NCBI RefSeq assembly: GCF_002161065.1
Contig: NZ_NFLV01000009.1
Span: 61,940-125,939, forward strand
From: Eubacterium sp. An11
Lineage (GTDB): Bacteria; Bacillota; Clostridia; Lachnospirales; Lachnospiraceae
Reading direction: 5' to 3'
Length of the DNA: 64,000 bases
Shown: positions 27,078-36,781 of the stretch, in pieces
Layout of the letters: each line of letters starts with the position of its first letter
How positions within the stretch are numbered: the first letter of the stretch is position 1
The notes under the pieces: generated by a model
What the model was told of the DNA's origin: nothing
What the model saw: the letters and a program-made list of their open reading frames with translations, nothing else
The model's database searches: none
Made by a program: the position numbers and the translations under genes

Positions 27078-28643
27078 TCAAACTCCCATCCGTTCTCCCG
27101 GCTCCTGCATCTCTTTCAGAATGCGGAAAGCTCCTGCCAGTTCTGTTTTCACGAGACGGTTTTTCTTTTCAAACTGTGCCCGGTAAAAACGATGATTGGT
27201 TCCGTCCGGCACACATTCTTTTTTGATATGAAGATTCTCCAGAAGGGCCTGTTCGATATTATCCACGTCGCCGGTGGCGTACGCTCCGAACAGACAGTTG
27301 GTCATGACTGCTCCCGCTGCATTTTCCAGGGTAATGGTCCGGCTGTCAAGCATATCCGCCTTCATCTGATTCCAGAGAGCATCCCGGCTGCCTCCCTCAG
27401 TGATGGTGATGCGGCTTAAATCAATCCCGGCACTTCGGTACAGATCCGTGATCTCCATATAATCATAACCGATGGCCTCCAGCACTGCCCGCCAGAGCAC
27501 CGCCTGATCTGTATCCATGGTCATATTGAGAAAGCATCCCGAAGCGTCCGGAATCTCATTCATGCCTCCGGTAAGATACGGCAGAAACAGCACGCCGTTC
27601 GCTCCCGCCGGTACCCGCTCTGCCTTCCGGCTTAAAATTTGGTAATAATCCCCGTCCTTTTCCTGTCCGCAGACATTGTCCTTAAACCACCGGAGTGCCA
27701 GCCCGCCGGTGCGAATATATCCCCAGTAAAAATAGGTATCCGGCAGCGTCCCGCTGTTAAAAATCAGCCCGGCTCCCCGCCGGCTCAGCTCCGGAATAAT
27801 TCCGCTGGTGGATACACAAAACATGGAACAGGTGCCGGCCACATCCACTGCCTGCCCCGGCTGCATATTACCGCTGCCGATCATGGACTGCATGGTATCG
27901 CCCGCCCCGGCACAGACAGGAATCCCTGCAGGAAACCCGGTTTTTTCAGACATTTCTTCGGTAAGATATCCCACAATGTCCCACGGCTTCACGATCTTCG
28001 GCATCATGGACGCCGGTATGCCAAGCAGGGAAAGCTGCTCACCGGACCAGCATTTCTCCTCCACCTTATATCCAAGTCCCCAGCCGGACATGGTTCCCCA
28101 GTCGATAAACATATCCTCAGCACCAAGACCTGCCAGATGAGCCAGCACGTACGGCGCATCGTGAACAAACTTTACACCCTTTTCCCGAAACTCTTTGGAA
28201 TTCTTCAGAAACCACCGGGCAAAAAGCGCCGGGAACATGCAGTTTGCCTCCGGATTGCCCGTCTCCTGTCCCCAGATATCCAAATTCCAGCTGTTAATCT
28301 CTTCCGCATCCTCTTTCGTCCGGGAATCCAGATAATTAATGTATGGCGTCACTGCATTTCCTTCGGCGTCCACGCCGCAGATGCCGCAGATGATCCCATC
28401 CCCCATGATGGACCGGACATTTTCCAGCTTCAGATTCTTCTCTTTCATGATCCGGGCGCACTCCCGCATTCCCTGAATCGTCAGCTCCAAATACTCATCG
28501 CAATCCATATTCACCCACCCCGGATGCGGATAGACGAGGGTCGTCGGGGCGCTGGAAGACGCCACACAATTCATTTTCTCATCATAGACTGCCACTTTTA
28601 CACTCTGAGTACCTGCATCAAAACCAAGATAGTATTTTTCCAT
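27078..28643 (-). CDS. FGGY-family carbohydrate kinase
   Basis: A 521-aa sugar kinase of the FGGY family. The N-terminal phosphate loop is FDAGTQSVKVAVYD and the second domain has the GTCSMF and LEAIGYDYMEIT regions. It resembles xylulokinases but the substrate cannot be told. It begins behind GGGAAAGG. An FMN riboswitch with its own terminator lies directly upstream on the same strand (28775-29042), an unusual control element for a sugar kinase. A second kinase gene (xylB) lies farther upstream. Confidence 0.87.
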   Translation of the reverse strand: MEKYYLGFDAGTQSVKVAVYDEKMNCVASSSAPTTLVYPHPGWVNMDCDEYLELTIQGMRECARIMKEKNLKLENVRSIMGDGIICGICGVDAEGNAVTPYINYLDSRTKEDAEEINSWNLDIWGQETGNPEANCMFPALFARWFLKNSKEFREKGVKFVHDAPYVLAHLAGLGAEDMFIDWGTMSGWGLGYKVEEKCWSGEQLSLLGIPASMMPKIVKPWDIVGYLTEEMSEKTGFPAGIPVCAGAGDTMQSMIGSGNMQPGQAVDVAGTCSMFCVSTSGIIPELSRRGAGLIFNSGTLPDTYFYWGYIRTGGLALRWFKDNVCGQEKDGDYYQILSRKAERVPAGANGVLFLPYLTGGMNEIPDASGCFLNMTMDTDQAVLWRAVLEAIGYDYMEITDLYRSAGIDLSRITITEGGSRDALWNQMKADMLDSRTITLENAAGAVMTNCLFGAYATGDVDNIEQALLENLHIKKECVPDGTNHRFYRAQFEKKNRLVKTELAGAFRILKEMQEPGERMGV

Positions 28644-28774
28644 TTTTCTTTTCCTTTCCCATATCCGTCTTATTTGGTCTGTTTCATGAATGATCCGCCT
28701 GCAGCTGTCATCTTCTGCCTCACACCCGGAAATTCTTTCATGACACAGTTCATCGTCCAGAACAATACGCCGGA

Positions 28775-28825
28775 AGGAAAAAGAAAAGCTCTGAAATCAA
28801 CTGCCTGCGCAGCTAATCTCAGAGC
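28775..28825 (-). terminator. Riboswitch expression-platform terminator
   Basis: On the minus strand GCTCTGA (28819-28825) pairs with TCAGAGC (28788-28794), with partial inner pairing, followed by TTTTCTTTTTCC. It sits between the FMN aptamer and the FGGY kinase. Confidence 0.8.
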
Positions 28826-28897
28826 GTGAGTTCATATCTGTTCCACACGGCCGCCCCTTTTGCATCTGCAGCAAAATGTACAGGAGCACCCGTTTTC

Positions 28898-29042
28898 TCA
28901 TCTTCTGCCATCCGGACTATACCGTCGGCTCCGGAATCTCACCGGAATCCTGCCTTTCGGCTCGCGGGCTCGCACAAACTCGCAACGCAGCGCGTCACTC
29001 TGTGATTACCGCCGGTGGGGACTTGCACCCCGCCCTGAAGAT
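28898..29042 (-). promoter_or_regulatory. FMN riboswitch (RFN element)
   Basis: The minus strand carries the conserved RFN blocks in order: ATCTTCAGGGCGGGGTGCAA, GTCCCCACCGGCGGTAA, a variable arm ending GAGCCCGCGAGCC, GATTCCGGTGAGATTCCGGA, GCCGACGGTA and AGTCCGGATGGCAGAAGAT. The outer stem ATCTTC/GAAGAT closes. The next gene on this strand is the FGGY kinase, about 255 bases on; no ribU or rib gene is in the window. Confidence 0.93.
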
Positions 29043-29194
29043 CTGTTTTTATCTCTCTGGTTATTTATTATAACCCTTTATGTATCGGTTTTCAAGATAT
29101 ATTTGCAGCCCGGAAACTGCGGTGCCTCCCTGAACATGGGGATTTGTCGCTTTGAACCTATAGGTTTTGAAATGATCCCGGTGAAGAAGAACAG

Positions 29195-29375
29195 ACGGAA
29201 TTTGCGGCTTGATATGTATCATAGAAAAACGCAGTCAGGGAAGTCGCCTCCTCCACTTCGGCAGGCTGGCAGGTTCTCCTCTTTCTCTGACTGTCATCGA
29301 CGCCTGCGCTCACAGTCGTCGTCGATCTTCCCTGATCCGTTTTTCTATCATTATGACATATACCGCAAATCCCTG
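29195..29375. repeat. Fold-back element 1 (imperfect palindrome, arms about 50 bases)
   Basis: The left arm (about 29195-29245) and the reverse complement of the right arm (about 29327-29375) share ATTTGCGG, ATATGT and ATAGAAAAACG followed by TCAGGGAAG, with small gaps. The centre of about 80 bases shows no coding frame I trust. It could be a MITE-like element or a structured RNA. Confidence 0.6.
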
Positions 29376-29544
29376 TCTCCTGCATCACCCGGATGATAGC
29401 AAAAATACCTGATTTAAACCGACAGGAAAGCTACCTGTGTGGCTTGCTCTGCAGGTTCATGCATGCCAGACAGATACGACTGTAAATTTGGGTATCCGCT
29501 ATTCGTCTGTCGCTATAGCCTGGGGATTTGTCAACGTAGCACAA

Positions 29545-29880
29545 GATTTTTGTAAAGGTGAAACAGAGATTTTCCCAATATACAGATGCCATTCGGAGTG
29601 CATACAGTTTCCGACCGCGAGCTGTGAGGGAGGACTGTCTAAGACCTGGAGAAAGCAGGGAGCAGGATGAAAAAAGGGATACCTCCCGTGTTTACACGAG
29701 GAGCAGGTCTTTTTTCATCCTGTAAGGTGCAGCCGAAACCACTTTGCGGTTTCTCCCTGCTGATCAGAAAACATCAACAGTCCGAGTAAGGGTCGAGTCG
29801 GGAGGAACTGTATGAAAACGAATGGCATCGTCTGATATATGAGAAATCTGTTACCACCTTTACAAATCCCAATATATGGA
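29545..29880. repeat. Fold-back element 2 (arms about 165 bases)
   Basis: The left half matches the reverse complement of the right half over most of its length: TAAAGGTG ... AACAGA, GATGCCATTCG, CATACAGTT, GCAGGGAG and finally AGGATGAAAAAAG (29664-29676) with CTTTTTTCATCCT (29709-29721). The apex contains CCTCCCGTGTTTACACGAGG. It lies between xylB and the FMN riboswitch. No ORF; probably a fold-back mobile remnant or RNA hairpin, which may also terminate xylB. Confidence 0.65.
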
Positions 29881-29932
29881 CCACAAACGGCGGCCCGCAT
29901 ATGCTGACCGCCGCAGATAAAATTTATATTCC

Positions 29933-31450
29933 CTAGTACCGGAAATCCAGATCCAGAATGGACTTCCAGTTTTCTTTCAGCTTCGGATAGAGGTTATCAA
30001 ATTCCTGATATACTTTGTCGTAGATGAACGCCATCTCTTCGTCCGGCTGATATACTTCATCGCGCATCTTGATGATCTTGTCGCAGGCATCCACAACACT
30101 CGGATATTCGCCGGTGCCCACCGCCGCCAGAATGGCAACGCCCAGAGCCGCGCTGTTTTCGGAGTTCATATCCGGCAGGGTGACAGGCATGTTGTAGATA
30201 TCTGCCATCAGCTGTCGCCAGAACGGGCTCTTGGAACCGCCGCCGCACATCCGCATGGTTTCCGGACGAACGCCGCAGTTGCGGATTCCGGTAAGGATAT
30301 CACGCAGCGCGTAAGTGGCTCCTTCCATGACCGCTCTTGTCATATCTGCCTTTGTGTGGATAGCTGCCAGTCCCACGAAAGAGCCACGGCAGTTCAGGTT
30401 AAAGTGCGGCGACTGTTCGCCGTTCAGATATGGCAGATAAATAAGACGGTTGGCGCTCGGTGCGGAAGATGCCGCGTCTTTGTTGATCTGTTCGTATTCC
30501 AGATCGTCCGGATAGAAATTATTTCTCCACCATTTGAGAGAGGCACCGCAGGAATTCACACTTCCCATGAAATGCCATGCGCCCGGCACAGGCATACAGA
30601 AGGTGTACACGGATTTATTTACATCCAGAACCGGTTTCTCAGAAAATGCGAAGACCGTTCCGCTGGTACCGATGGTTGTCATGGCACGTCCCGGTGCCAC
30701 CACGCCGGTACCTACGCCGCCGGCGGAGTTATCGCTGGCACCGCCCACAACGGCACATTTCTCTGTAATGCCCATGAGTTTTGCTACTTCCGGCAGCACG
30801 TAGCCGGTAATTTCCTGGGATTCATAAACTTTGCCAAGCATCTCTTCCGTCAGCTCCATGGCTGCCATGATCTCATCGGACCATTTCCGGTTCGGAATAT
30901 CCAGAATCTGTGTGGCAGAAGCATCAGATACCTCTGTGGCATATTCACCGGTGAGACGGTAACGCAGATAATCCTTCGGCAGCAAAATGTGCGCCACTTC
31001 ACTGTAGATGATCGGCTGGTTATCCTTCACCCACTGGATCTTTGCAGCAGTAAGACCCGGTCTGGCCGGCGTCAGAGAATATTTCATGAATAAATCATCG
31101 CCAACGATGTGACGGACATTTTCACAGGACTCAGAAGTACGGCCGTCATTCCAGAGAATGGCCCGGCGCAAAACTTCACCCTTCTTATTAAGCATGACCG
31201 CGCCCATCATCTGTCCGGAAATACCGAGACCTTTGACTTCTTCCGGAGCCACTCCGGACTGATCCATTACATTTTTTACAGTGGTAACCGCAGCCTGATA
31301 CCAGTCCTCCGGATCCTGCTCTGACCATCCGTTATGCGGCTGATACAGCGGATACTCTACGGTAGAAGCGGCAATCTCCAATCCGTTTCTGTCAAACAAT
31401 ACAGTCTTTAAACTTCCTGTACCAAGATCCAAACCCAAATAATATGTCAT
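29933..31450 (-). CDS. xylB: Xylulokinase-type FGGY kinase
   Basis: A 505-aa FGGY kinase that phosphorylates D-xylulose or a related ketose or polyol. The N-terminal loop LGLDLGTGSLKTVLFD and the GISGQMMGAVML segment are close to xylulokinases, and the second domain has GTSGTVFAF and MRMCGGGSKSPFWRQ. It follows the gpsA-like gene by 21 bases; the divergent SorC regulator likely controls both. Preferred substrate is inference. Confidence 0.9.
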   Translation of the reverse strand: MTYYLGLDLGTGSLKTVLFDRNGLEIAASTVEYPLYQPHNGWSEQDPEDWYQAAVTTVKNVMDQSGVAPEEVKGLGISGQMMGAVMLNKKGEVLRRAILWNDGRTSESCENVRHIVGDDLFMKYSLTPARPGLTAAKIQWVKDNQPIIYSEVAHILLPKDYLRYRLTGEYATEVSDASATQILDIPNRKWSDEIMAAMELTEEMLGKVYESQEITGYVLPEVAKLMGITEKCAVVGGASDNSAGGVGTGVVAPGRAMTTIGTSGTVFAFSEKPVLDVNKSVYTFCMPVPGAWHFMGSVNSCGASLKWWRNNFYPDDLEYEQINKDAASSAPSANRLIYLPYLNGEQSPHFNLNCRGSFVGLAAIHTKADMTRAVMEGATYALRDILTGIRNCGVRPETMRMCGGGSKSPFWRQLMADIYNMPVTLPDMNSENSAALGVAILAAVGTGEYPSVVDACDKIIKMRDEVYQPDEEMAFIYDKVYQEFDNLYPKLKENWKSILDLDFRY

Positions 31451-31471
31451 ATATGTAACCCTCCCATTTTC

Positions 31472-32509
31472 TTACATTCTCTTCTCAAACTTCTTCCATG
31501 GAATATTCAGCTTGCCGTGTTCGTTTAAAAGCTCATTGACATGCATCAGCAGCGGGAAATCATCCTCGCTGACCTTTCCTGCTTTTGCCAGCGCTTTTAC
31601 TGCCCGGGCTGTTCTTGTGGCAATGACAACGGCCTCCAGGGTCTGACCCTGCAGCTGCTCCAGAGTCTCCTCAATGGTATACCCTTTGCCAAGCAGCAGA
31701 CCCACTGTTCTACTTCTTCCCGCAGAAACTGTCACATCCAGATCTCCGGCAGCAAACATAATGTTATCCACACCGCCTCCCACAATCCGCAGCAGTTCCA
31801 GCATTTCTTTTACGCTCTCCTGGAACAGGGCTGCTTTCATATTATTATGGTCGATACCATCATCCCCCAGCTTCTCCTTGATACCAATGGCGAGAGCGGT
31901 TCCCAGTGCGTAGCCGTTTTTGAGAGCCACGGCACATTCCAATCCAACCACATCCAGAGTAAGGCTGATGATATAATAATCCGTCGCGAAAATGCTCCGC
32001 AGCCATTCCAGTGTCTCAAAATCCGGTCCGCAGTAAGCCACGAAGGACGGATCATGATCTGCCAGATCTCTTGCGGTACAAGGCCCGCCAATGGCGTATA
32101 ATCTTAATTTACTTCCTTCCGGAAGTTTGCTCTGCCAGTATTCCGGATATGTCTGCATAGTGCCATCTTCATAATCAAGCATTCCCTTTGTCACGGAAAT
32201 CATCGGCACATTTTCATCGAGAATCGGCAGAATCTCATCAGCAAACCAATCCACACCAAAACTGGACACACCGCAGACAATGACATCTGCTCCCTGAATA
32301 GCCTCCTTCACATCGGCACATTTGATATAATGGATACCTTCATGCAGAGTTCTTCTCAGGTTCACATGGTAATTATCTTCCCGCAGACGGTCGATAATCT
32401 CATCATCCAGAGGACTTCCCACCAGACGAACCTCATGTCCGTTTTCGAAAAGAGGAAATGTAAGGGCAGATGCCATCTGTCCGGCTCCGATCAAAGTAAC
32501 AACACTCAT
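31472..32509 (-). CDS. NAD(P)-dependent glycerol-3-phosphate dehydrogenase-like protein
   Basis: A 345-aa Rossmann dehydrogenase. It opens MSVVTLIGAGQMASALTFP (the GxGxMxxAL pattern), keeps the GpsA-type catalytic lysine region SVTKGM and GPCTARDLA, and ends in a helical domain with NGYALGTALAIG and DNIMFAAGDLDVT. The start at 32509 follows AGGAGGAGG; a longer frame has no match. Because it is paired with a ketose kinase and SorC regulator rather than lipid genes, it may act on a different sugar or polyol phosphate. Confidence 0.82.
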   Translation of the reverse strand: MSVVTLIGAGQMASALTFPLFENGHEVRLVGSPLDDEIIDRLREDNYHVNLRRTLHEGIHYIKCADVKEAIQGADVIVCGVSSFGVDWFADEILPILDENVPMISVTKGMLDYEDGTMQTYPEYWQSKLPEGSKLRLYAIGGPCTARDLADHDPSFVAYCGPDFETLEWLRSIFATDYYIISLTLDVVGLECAVALKNGYALGTALAIGIKEKLGDDGIDHNNMKAALFQESVKEMLELLRIVGGGVDNIMFAAGDLDVTVSAGRSRTVGLLLGKGYTIEETLEQLQGQTLEAVVIATRTARAVKALAKAGKVSEDDFPLLMHVNELLNEHGKLNIPWKKFEKRM

Positions 32510-32806
32510 TGTAAATACCTCCTCCTGTGCTGCAATTACATGTACACGGCAGAAAACCATCAAACTCTGTACAGCATTCCTATTTTCCCGCCGTTTCCGC
32601 CATCTCACTTATTGAGAATAATTTCAAATATCATGAGATTTTTTTCATACACTAAGTATAAACTTCTCCATGAGAAAAGTCAACTGACAAATGAGACAAA
32701 TTTCATCCTTGTTCTTTGGTAAAAAAGCCGTTCTCCAAAAAAGTCATGTCGATGCCCGCGGAGTATGCTATACTAAAAATAAAATTCATTGAGGAAAAGG
32801 GAACAG

Positions 32807-33748
32807 ATGGATACAAATAAATTGACACAGATGATACGCATTGCCAAAATGCATTATGAATTAAATTATACACAGCTGGAAATCGCCAAAAAAGAAGGGA
32901 TCAGCAAGGCCACCGTGAGCCGTATCCTGAAATCTGCCATGGATATGGGAATCATCGAAGTGCGGATCAAAAACTCGATTCTCAACGATACGGAACTGGA
33001 AAAAGAACTGATTGCCGCCTATCCCATCAAGCGGGCGGTCATTGTTCCCGATATGGTGGGAAATGAACAGATTCTCCTGCAGGATGTCTGCGCCGCGATG
33101 ATCAGCGATCTGCCCCGTTACATCAAAAATGACAGCATTCTCGGAGTCTTTTACGGACACACTCTGACCGTCATGGCAAGACAGCTGCCCCGGCTGAAAC
33201 GTCACGGCGTCTCGGTGATTCAGCTGGCCGGCGGATTCTCCCGGGCCATGTATGAATCCAACGCCCTCTCCATCCTGAGCAGTTTCGCAGAATGTGTCGG
33301 CGGCACCGCCTACCCGATTCCCGCTCCGGCCATGGTGGAAAAACCGTTTATCGTGGAAGCTCTGAAGCAGGATTCCCAGATTGCCCGGGTCCTTGACATG
33401 GCGGAAGTCTGCGACACCGCGATTTTTTCTGTCGGCAACCTGGAACGCCCTTCTGTCTTGTATGAAATGGGCATGATCACCCATGAAGAATATCAGGATA
33501 TGATCCACCGGGGAGTCATCGGAGACTGCTGTTCTCACTTTCTGAACTGTGACGGCAATATCTTTGATCAGGAAATGGACGCCAGAGTTGTCGGCGCCTC
33601 TCTGGCCACCATCAAAAAAATCCCTAACAAGCTTCTGGTGGTTTCCGGCAAAGAAAAAAAAGAGGTCATCCACGCCGCCCTCATCGGAGGGCTTGCAGAC
33701 AGCCTCTATATCGACGCGCCAACCGCCCGGGAACTTCTGAAGCAGTAA
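32807..33748 (+). CDS. SorC/DeoR-type sugar-sensing transcriptional regulator
   Basis: A 313-aa regulator: an N-terminal helix-turn-helix (YTQLEIAKKEGISKATVSRIL) followed by a SorC sugar-phosphate-binding domain (VFYGHTLTVMARQL, IQLAGGFSR, VGNLERPSVLYEMGM, VSGKEKKEVIHAALIGG). The ATG at 32807 is preferred over an upstream TTG. It is transcribed divergently from gpsA-like and xylB, which it probably controls in response to a phosphorylated sugar. Confidence 0.9.
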   Translation: MDTNKLTQMIRIAKMHYELNYTQLEIAKKEGISKATVSRILKSAMDMGIIEVRIKNSILNDTELEKELIAAYPIKRAVIVPDMVGNEQILLQDVCAAMISDLPRYIKNDSILGVFYGHTLTVMARQLPRLKRHGVSVIQLAGGFSRAMYESNALSILSSFAECVGGTAYPIPAPAMVEKPFIVEALKQDSQIARVLDMAEVCDTAIFSVGNLERPSVLYEMGMITHEEYQDMIHRGVIGDCCSHFLNCDGNIFDQEMDARVVGASLATIKKIPNKLLVVSGKEKKEVIHAALIGGLADSLYIDAPTARELLKQ

Positions 33749-33775
33749 AGTCAGCTTCAAAACCGGTAAAAACGG

Positions 33776-34327
33776 CTACAAGTCCAGGAGCTTCTCACGG
33801 ATGGCACGAAAATCTGTCTCCGTCTCCGGCAGTTTTGTCTCATCTCTGAGAATCGCCGACGGATGATACACGGCGGTAAGCCAGACGCCCTTTCTTAACA
33901 GAAATGTTCCGTGCTCTCTTGTAATCCTGAAATCCGGACGGATGATCCGCTGCGCCGCCACCCGCCCCAGACACACAATAATCTTTGGCTGCAGCAGCCA
34001 GGTCTCATACTTAAGATACGGCATGCAGGCCTCCTGCTCCTCCGGCCTCGGGTCGCGGTTGCCCGGCGGATGACACTTCACAATATTCGTAATATAAATA
34101 TCTTCCCTGGACCATCCGATTCCTTCCAGCAGCCGGTCAAAAACCTGTCCGGACTGTCCGGTAAACGGAACCCCGTCCCGGTCCTCATTTCTTCCCGGTC
34201 CCTCCGCGATAAACATGACCGGCGCCTGGTGATTTCCTCTTCCCATCACCGCCTTGTGGCGGGTCTTTGCCAGCGGACAACGCTGACAGTGGTCCACAAA
34301 ATGTTTCAATTCTTCATAGGTGTACAT
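33776..34327 (-). CDS. Family 4-type uracil-DNA glycosylase
   Basis: Removes uracil from DNA. The 183-aa protein has the motifs IAEGPGRNEDRDGVPFTG and TNIVKCHPPGNRDP, the HPSA motif near the C-terminus, and cysteines (CQRCPL and later Cys residues) expected for the 4Fe-4S cluster of this family. The start at 34327 follows AAAGGAAAG. It lies alone, converging on the SorC gene. Confidence 0.9.
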   Translation of the reverse strand: MYTYEELKHFVDHCQRCPLAKTRHKAVMGRGNHQAPVMFIAEGPGRNEDRDGVPFTGQSGQVFDRLLEGIGWSREDIYITNIVKCHPPGNRDPRPEEQEACMPYLKYETWLLQPKIIVCLGRVAAQRIIRPDFRITREHGTFLLRKGVWLTAVYHPSAILRDETKLPETETDFRAIREKLLDL

Positions 34328-34572
34328 TTTTCTTTCCTTTTTTATCCTGCACAGATGACTTTTCCTTTTATCATGCAAATCCAATCAAGACACATACCTT
34401 TTCCTCAGTATACCACCGGAAAAATCCCCCCGCAAGAAGCATGTTAACTTTTGTTGCTTGCCTTTGAACTTCCGATGAATATAATCAAGACTATCAAATG
34501 TATTCGCTGGCACTGACATAATGAAAAACATATACGGAACGCTGCCTGCGAACAATAAAGGGAGGTCATACT

Positions 34573-35517
34573 ATGATTGAAGAAAATATCCGCCGCCTGC
34601 GGAAAAATGCAAAGATGAGTCAGGAGGATCTGGCGGAAAAGCTTTCCGTCGTAAGACAGACAATCTCGAAATGGGAACGTGGTCTGTCTGTTCCCGACGC
34701 AGAGATGGTGATAAAAATAGCTGCTTTATTCAACGTTCCTGTCAGCGAACTGCTGGGTATGGAAACACAGACTGCGGCCACCGGAGAGTCCCGGCCTGAC
34801 AGCAGCGGAGCACCGCATCCTGCCGTTTCCGACGTCTCCATCAAAGAACTGACCCAGAAGCTGGCGCAGCTCAACGAACAGCTGGCAGAAAAAAATAAAG
34901 CAGAGCGTCGGATGAAACTGGTCAGTCAAAAACGTGGAGTCATCCTTTTCCTCTGCTTTGCCGCTGTTATTTTTTCTGCCAGTCTGCCAAATCCGGCGCT
35001 GGCCGCCTGTGCAGTCGGCGTCTGTTTCATCGCCGCTCTCCTGATTCTTTATAAGAATCTCGCACTGTTTACCAGTGTGACCGCGGAGAAAAGCAACACC
35101 CGGGTGCTGACAATCTCTACATTTTTCAATATTGCCATGATTCTTGTGGTGATTACCACGACTGCTCTGACAGAAGCCGGTATTGTCGTTCTCCCGGCCG
35201 GTGGAGAAAAAATCTTCGCCACCGCCGTCATCACCATCATTATCATTTTTTCAGGAATGATTTCCCCAAGACTGCCCTTTAACCGGCATATCGGCCTTCG
35301 TCTGCCCTGGACCGTCCGGGACGAAGATACCTGGAATGTGGCTCACCGTATTCTTGGCATCACGGCACTGCCCGTGGCATTGTTTTATATTGCCGCCGTC
35401 ATCGTAGCAAATGACTCTGTGGAGACCGTCACCCTCTGTGCCGTAGCATTCTGGATTGGAATACCTGCCTTAGTTTCTTACATTTATTATTACAGGAAAA
35501 CCCATGCGTGCGCTTAG
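34573..35517 (+). CDS. XRE helix-turn-helix fused to an SdpI-like membrane domain
   Basis: A 314-aa protein. Residues 5-60 are an XRE DNA-binding domain (NIRRLRKNAKMSQEDLAEKL, VRQTISKWERG). After a linker and coiled coil, residues about 115-310 are hydrophobic with several membrane helices and the segment IGLRLPWTVRDEDTWNVAH typical of SdpI. SdpI confers immunity to the SdpC toxin in B. subtilis and sequesters its regulator at the membrane; this fusion could be a membrane-tethered repressor (inference). It overlaps the next gene by 4 bases, tail to tail. Confidence 0.82.
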   Translation: MIEENIRRLRKNAKMSQEDLAEKLSVVRQTISKWERGLSVPDAEMVIKIAALFNVPVSELLGMETQTAATGESRPDSSGAPHPAVSDVSIKELTQKLAQLNEQLAEKNKAERRMKLVSQKRGVILFLCFAAVIFSASLPNPALAACAVGVCFIAALLILYKNLALFTSVTAEKSNTRVLTISTFFNIAMILVVITTTALTEAGIVVLPAGGEKIFATAVITIIIIFSGMISPRLPFNRHIGLRLPWTVRDEDTWNVAHRILGITALPVALFYIAAVIVANDSVETVTLCAVAFWIGIPALVSYIYYYRKTHACA

Positions 35518-36761
35518 AGCTCATCCCTGCTGCCGTCCAGTAGCAGCACTGCCACATCATTGACGTTGGTACCGGTGGGGCCGGTTATGATCAGTCCGTC
35601 GCAGGCCTTTAATGCCTCGTAGGCATTATTGTCCTCCAGGACCCGATAAATATCGATGCCCTGGTCCGCCAGACATCGTTTCGTACTACCATCCACATAG
35701 CCGCCGGCAGCATCGGTAGGGCCATCGGTACCGTCACTTCCAATGCTGAACAGCGCGGCATTTCCTATGCCGGAAAGTCCCGGAGCAGCGGAAAGCGCCA
35801 GCTCCTGATTACGGCCGCCCTTTCCTTTTCCTTTTAAATGTACCACCGTCTCTCCTCCGGCAATGAAAGCCATGGACCTGCTGGTTTTCCGGTGCGTTTT
35901 TGCCACAGATGCAAGGAAACTGCCGGCTTCTCTGGCCTCGCAGTCCAGCTGATCGGTCAAAAGCACCGGCTCATATCCAAGCTGCCGGCAAGACTTCGCC
36001 GCCGCCCGGCATAATTCCGTGACACTGCCGCTGATCACTGATTCCACATTGGAAAGCTCTTTCGGCGTCTCTGTTTTCAGACACCGGCGGGCCTCCCCGC
36101 TGATACGCAGATGGTATTTATTCACCAGATGCCGCGCCTGGGCACAGGTGCTGGAGTCCGGACTTGCCGGCCCGGAGGCAATCATATCCAGCGGATCTCC
36201 CAGAATATCGCTCAGCACAATACTGAACACCTTGGCCGGTGCACAGTGAAGCGCGAATTTTCCGCCCTTCACCGCCGACAGCCGTTTGCGGATAGTATTC
36301 ATTTCCACAATATCCGCACCGCAGGCAAGAAGCTGCTCTGTGACATCCGACAATTCCTCTTCCGGAATCAACGGCTTTTCAAACAGAGCGGAACCGCCGC
36401 CGGACAGCAGAAAAAGAACGGTATCTTCCGGCTGCAGATGCTCCGTCATGGCGAGCACTGCCTCCGTTCCCCGAAAAGAGCCCTCATCAGGGACCGGGTG
36501 CCCGGCCTCATAACAAATCACACCGGGAATCTCTCCCTGTACATGTCCGTATTTTGTCAGAACAATTCCTTTAGAAAGCCGCTGTCCCAGAACACCCTGC
36601 GCTGCCGCTGCCATCTGCCACGCTGCCTTGCCCACGGCAACCAGATATACATTTCCCTGTGCAAATGTTTTCCCGTCCAGGGTCCGCTTCACCGCCTCAT
36701 CGGGCAGCACCCGGCTTATGGACTCCTTTATAATCTGCTTCGCATCCTGTCGTAATGTCAT
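35514..36761 (-). CDS. Glycerate 2-kinase (GckA/MOFRL family)
   Basis: A 415-aa kinase that phosphorylates glycerate. It has GKAAWQMA, LFLLSGGGSALFE, EMNTIRKRLSAVKGGKFA, SDILGDPLDMIASGP and the C-terminal MOFRL-type region GSDGTDGPTDAAGGYVDG. It lies in one block with an alpha/beta hydrolase and a CdaR regulator; CdaR proteins control glycerate and sugar-diacid genes in other bacteria, which supports the call. Confidence 0.92.
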   Translation of the reverse strand: MTLRQDAKQIIKESISRVLPDEAVKRTLDGKTFAQGNVYLVAVGKAAWQMAAAAQGVLGQRLSKGIVLTKYGHVQGEIPGVICYEAGHPVPDEGSFRGTEAVLAMTEHLQPEDTVLFLLSGGGSALFEKPLIPEEELSDVTEQLLACGADIVEMNTIRKRLSAVKGGKFALHCAPAKVFSIVLSDILGDPLDMIASGPASPDSSTCAQARHLVNKYHLRISGEARRCLKTETPKELSNVESVISGSVTELCRAAAKSCRQLGYEPVLLTDQLDCEAREAGSFLASVAKTHRKTSRSMAFIAGGETVVHLKGKGKGGRNQELALSAAPGLSGIGNAALFSIGSDGTDGPTDAAGGYVDGSTKRCLADQGIDIYRVLEDNNAYEALKACDGLIITGPTGTNVNDVAVLLLDGSRDEL

Positions 36762-36781
36762 TTTTCTTACCTGCCTTTACT

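Noticed and set aside
29158..29388. 76-codon minus-strand ORF within fold-back element 1
   Set aside because: It overlies both arms of a palindrome and has no ribosome site; the pairing explains the sequence better.
29195..29880. Retron non-coding RNA
   Set aside because: The palindromes could resemble retron hairpins, but there is no reverse transcriptase gene nearby.
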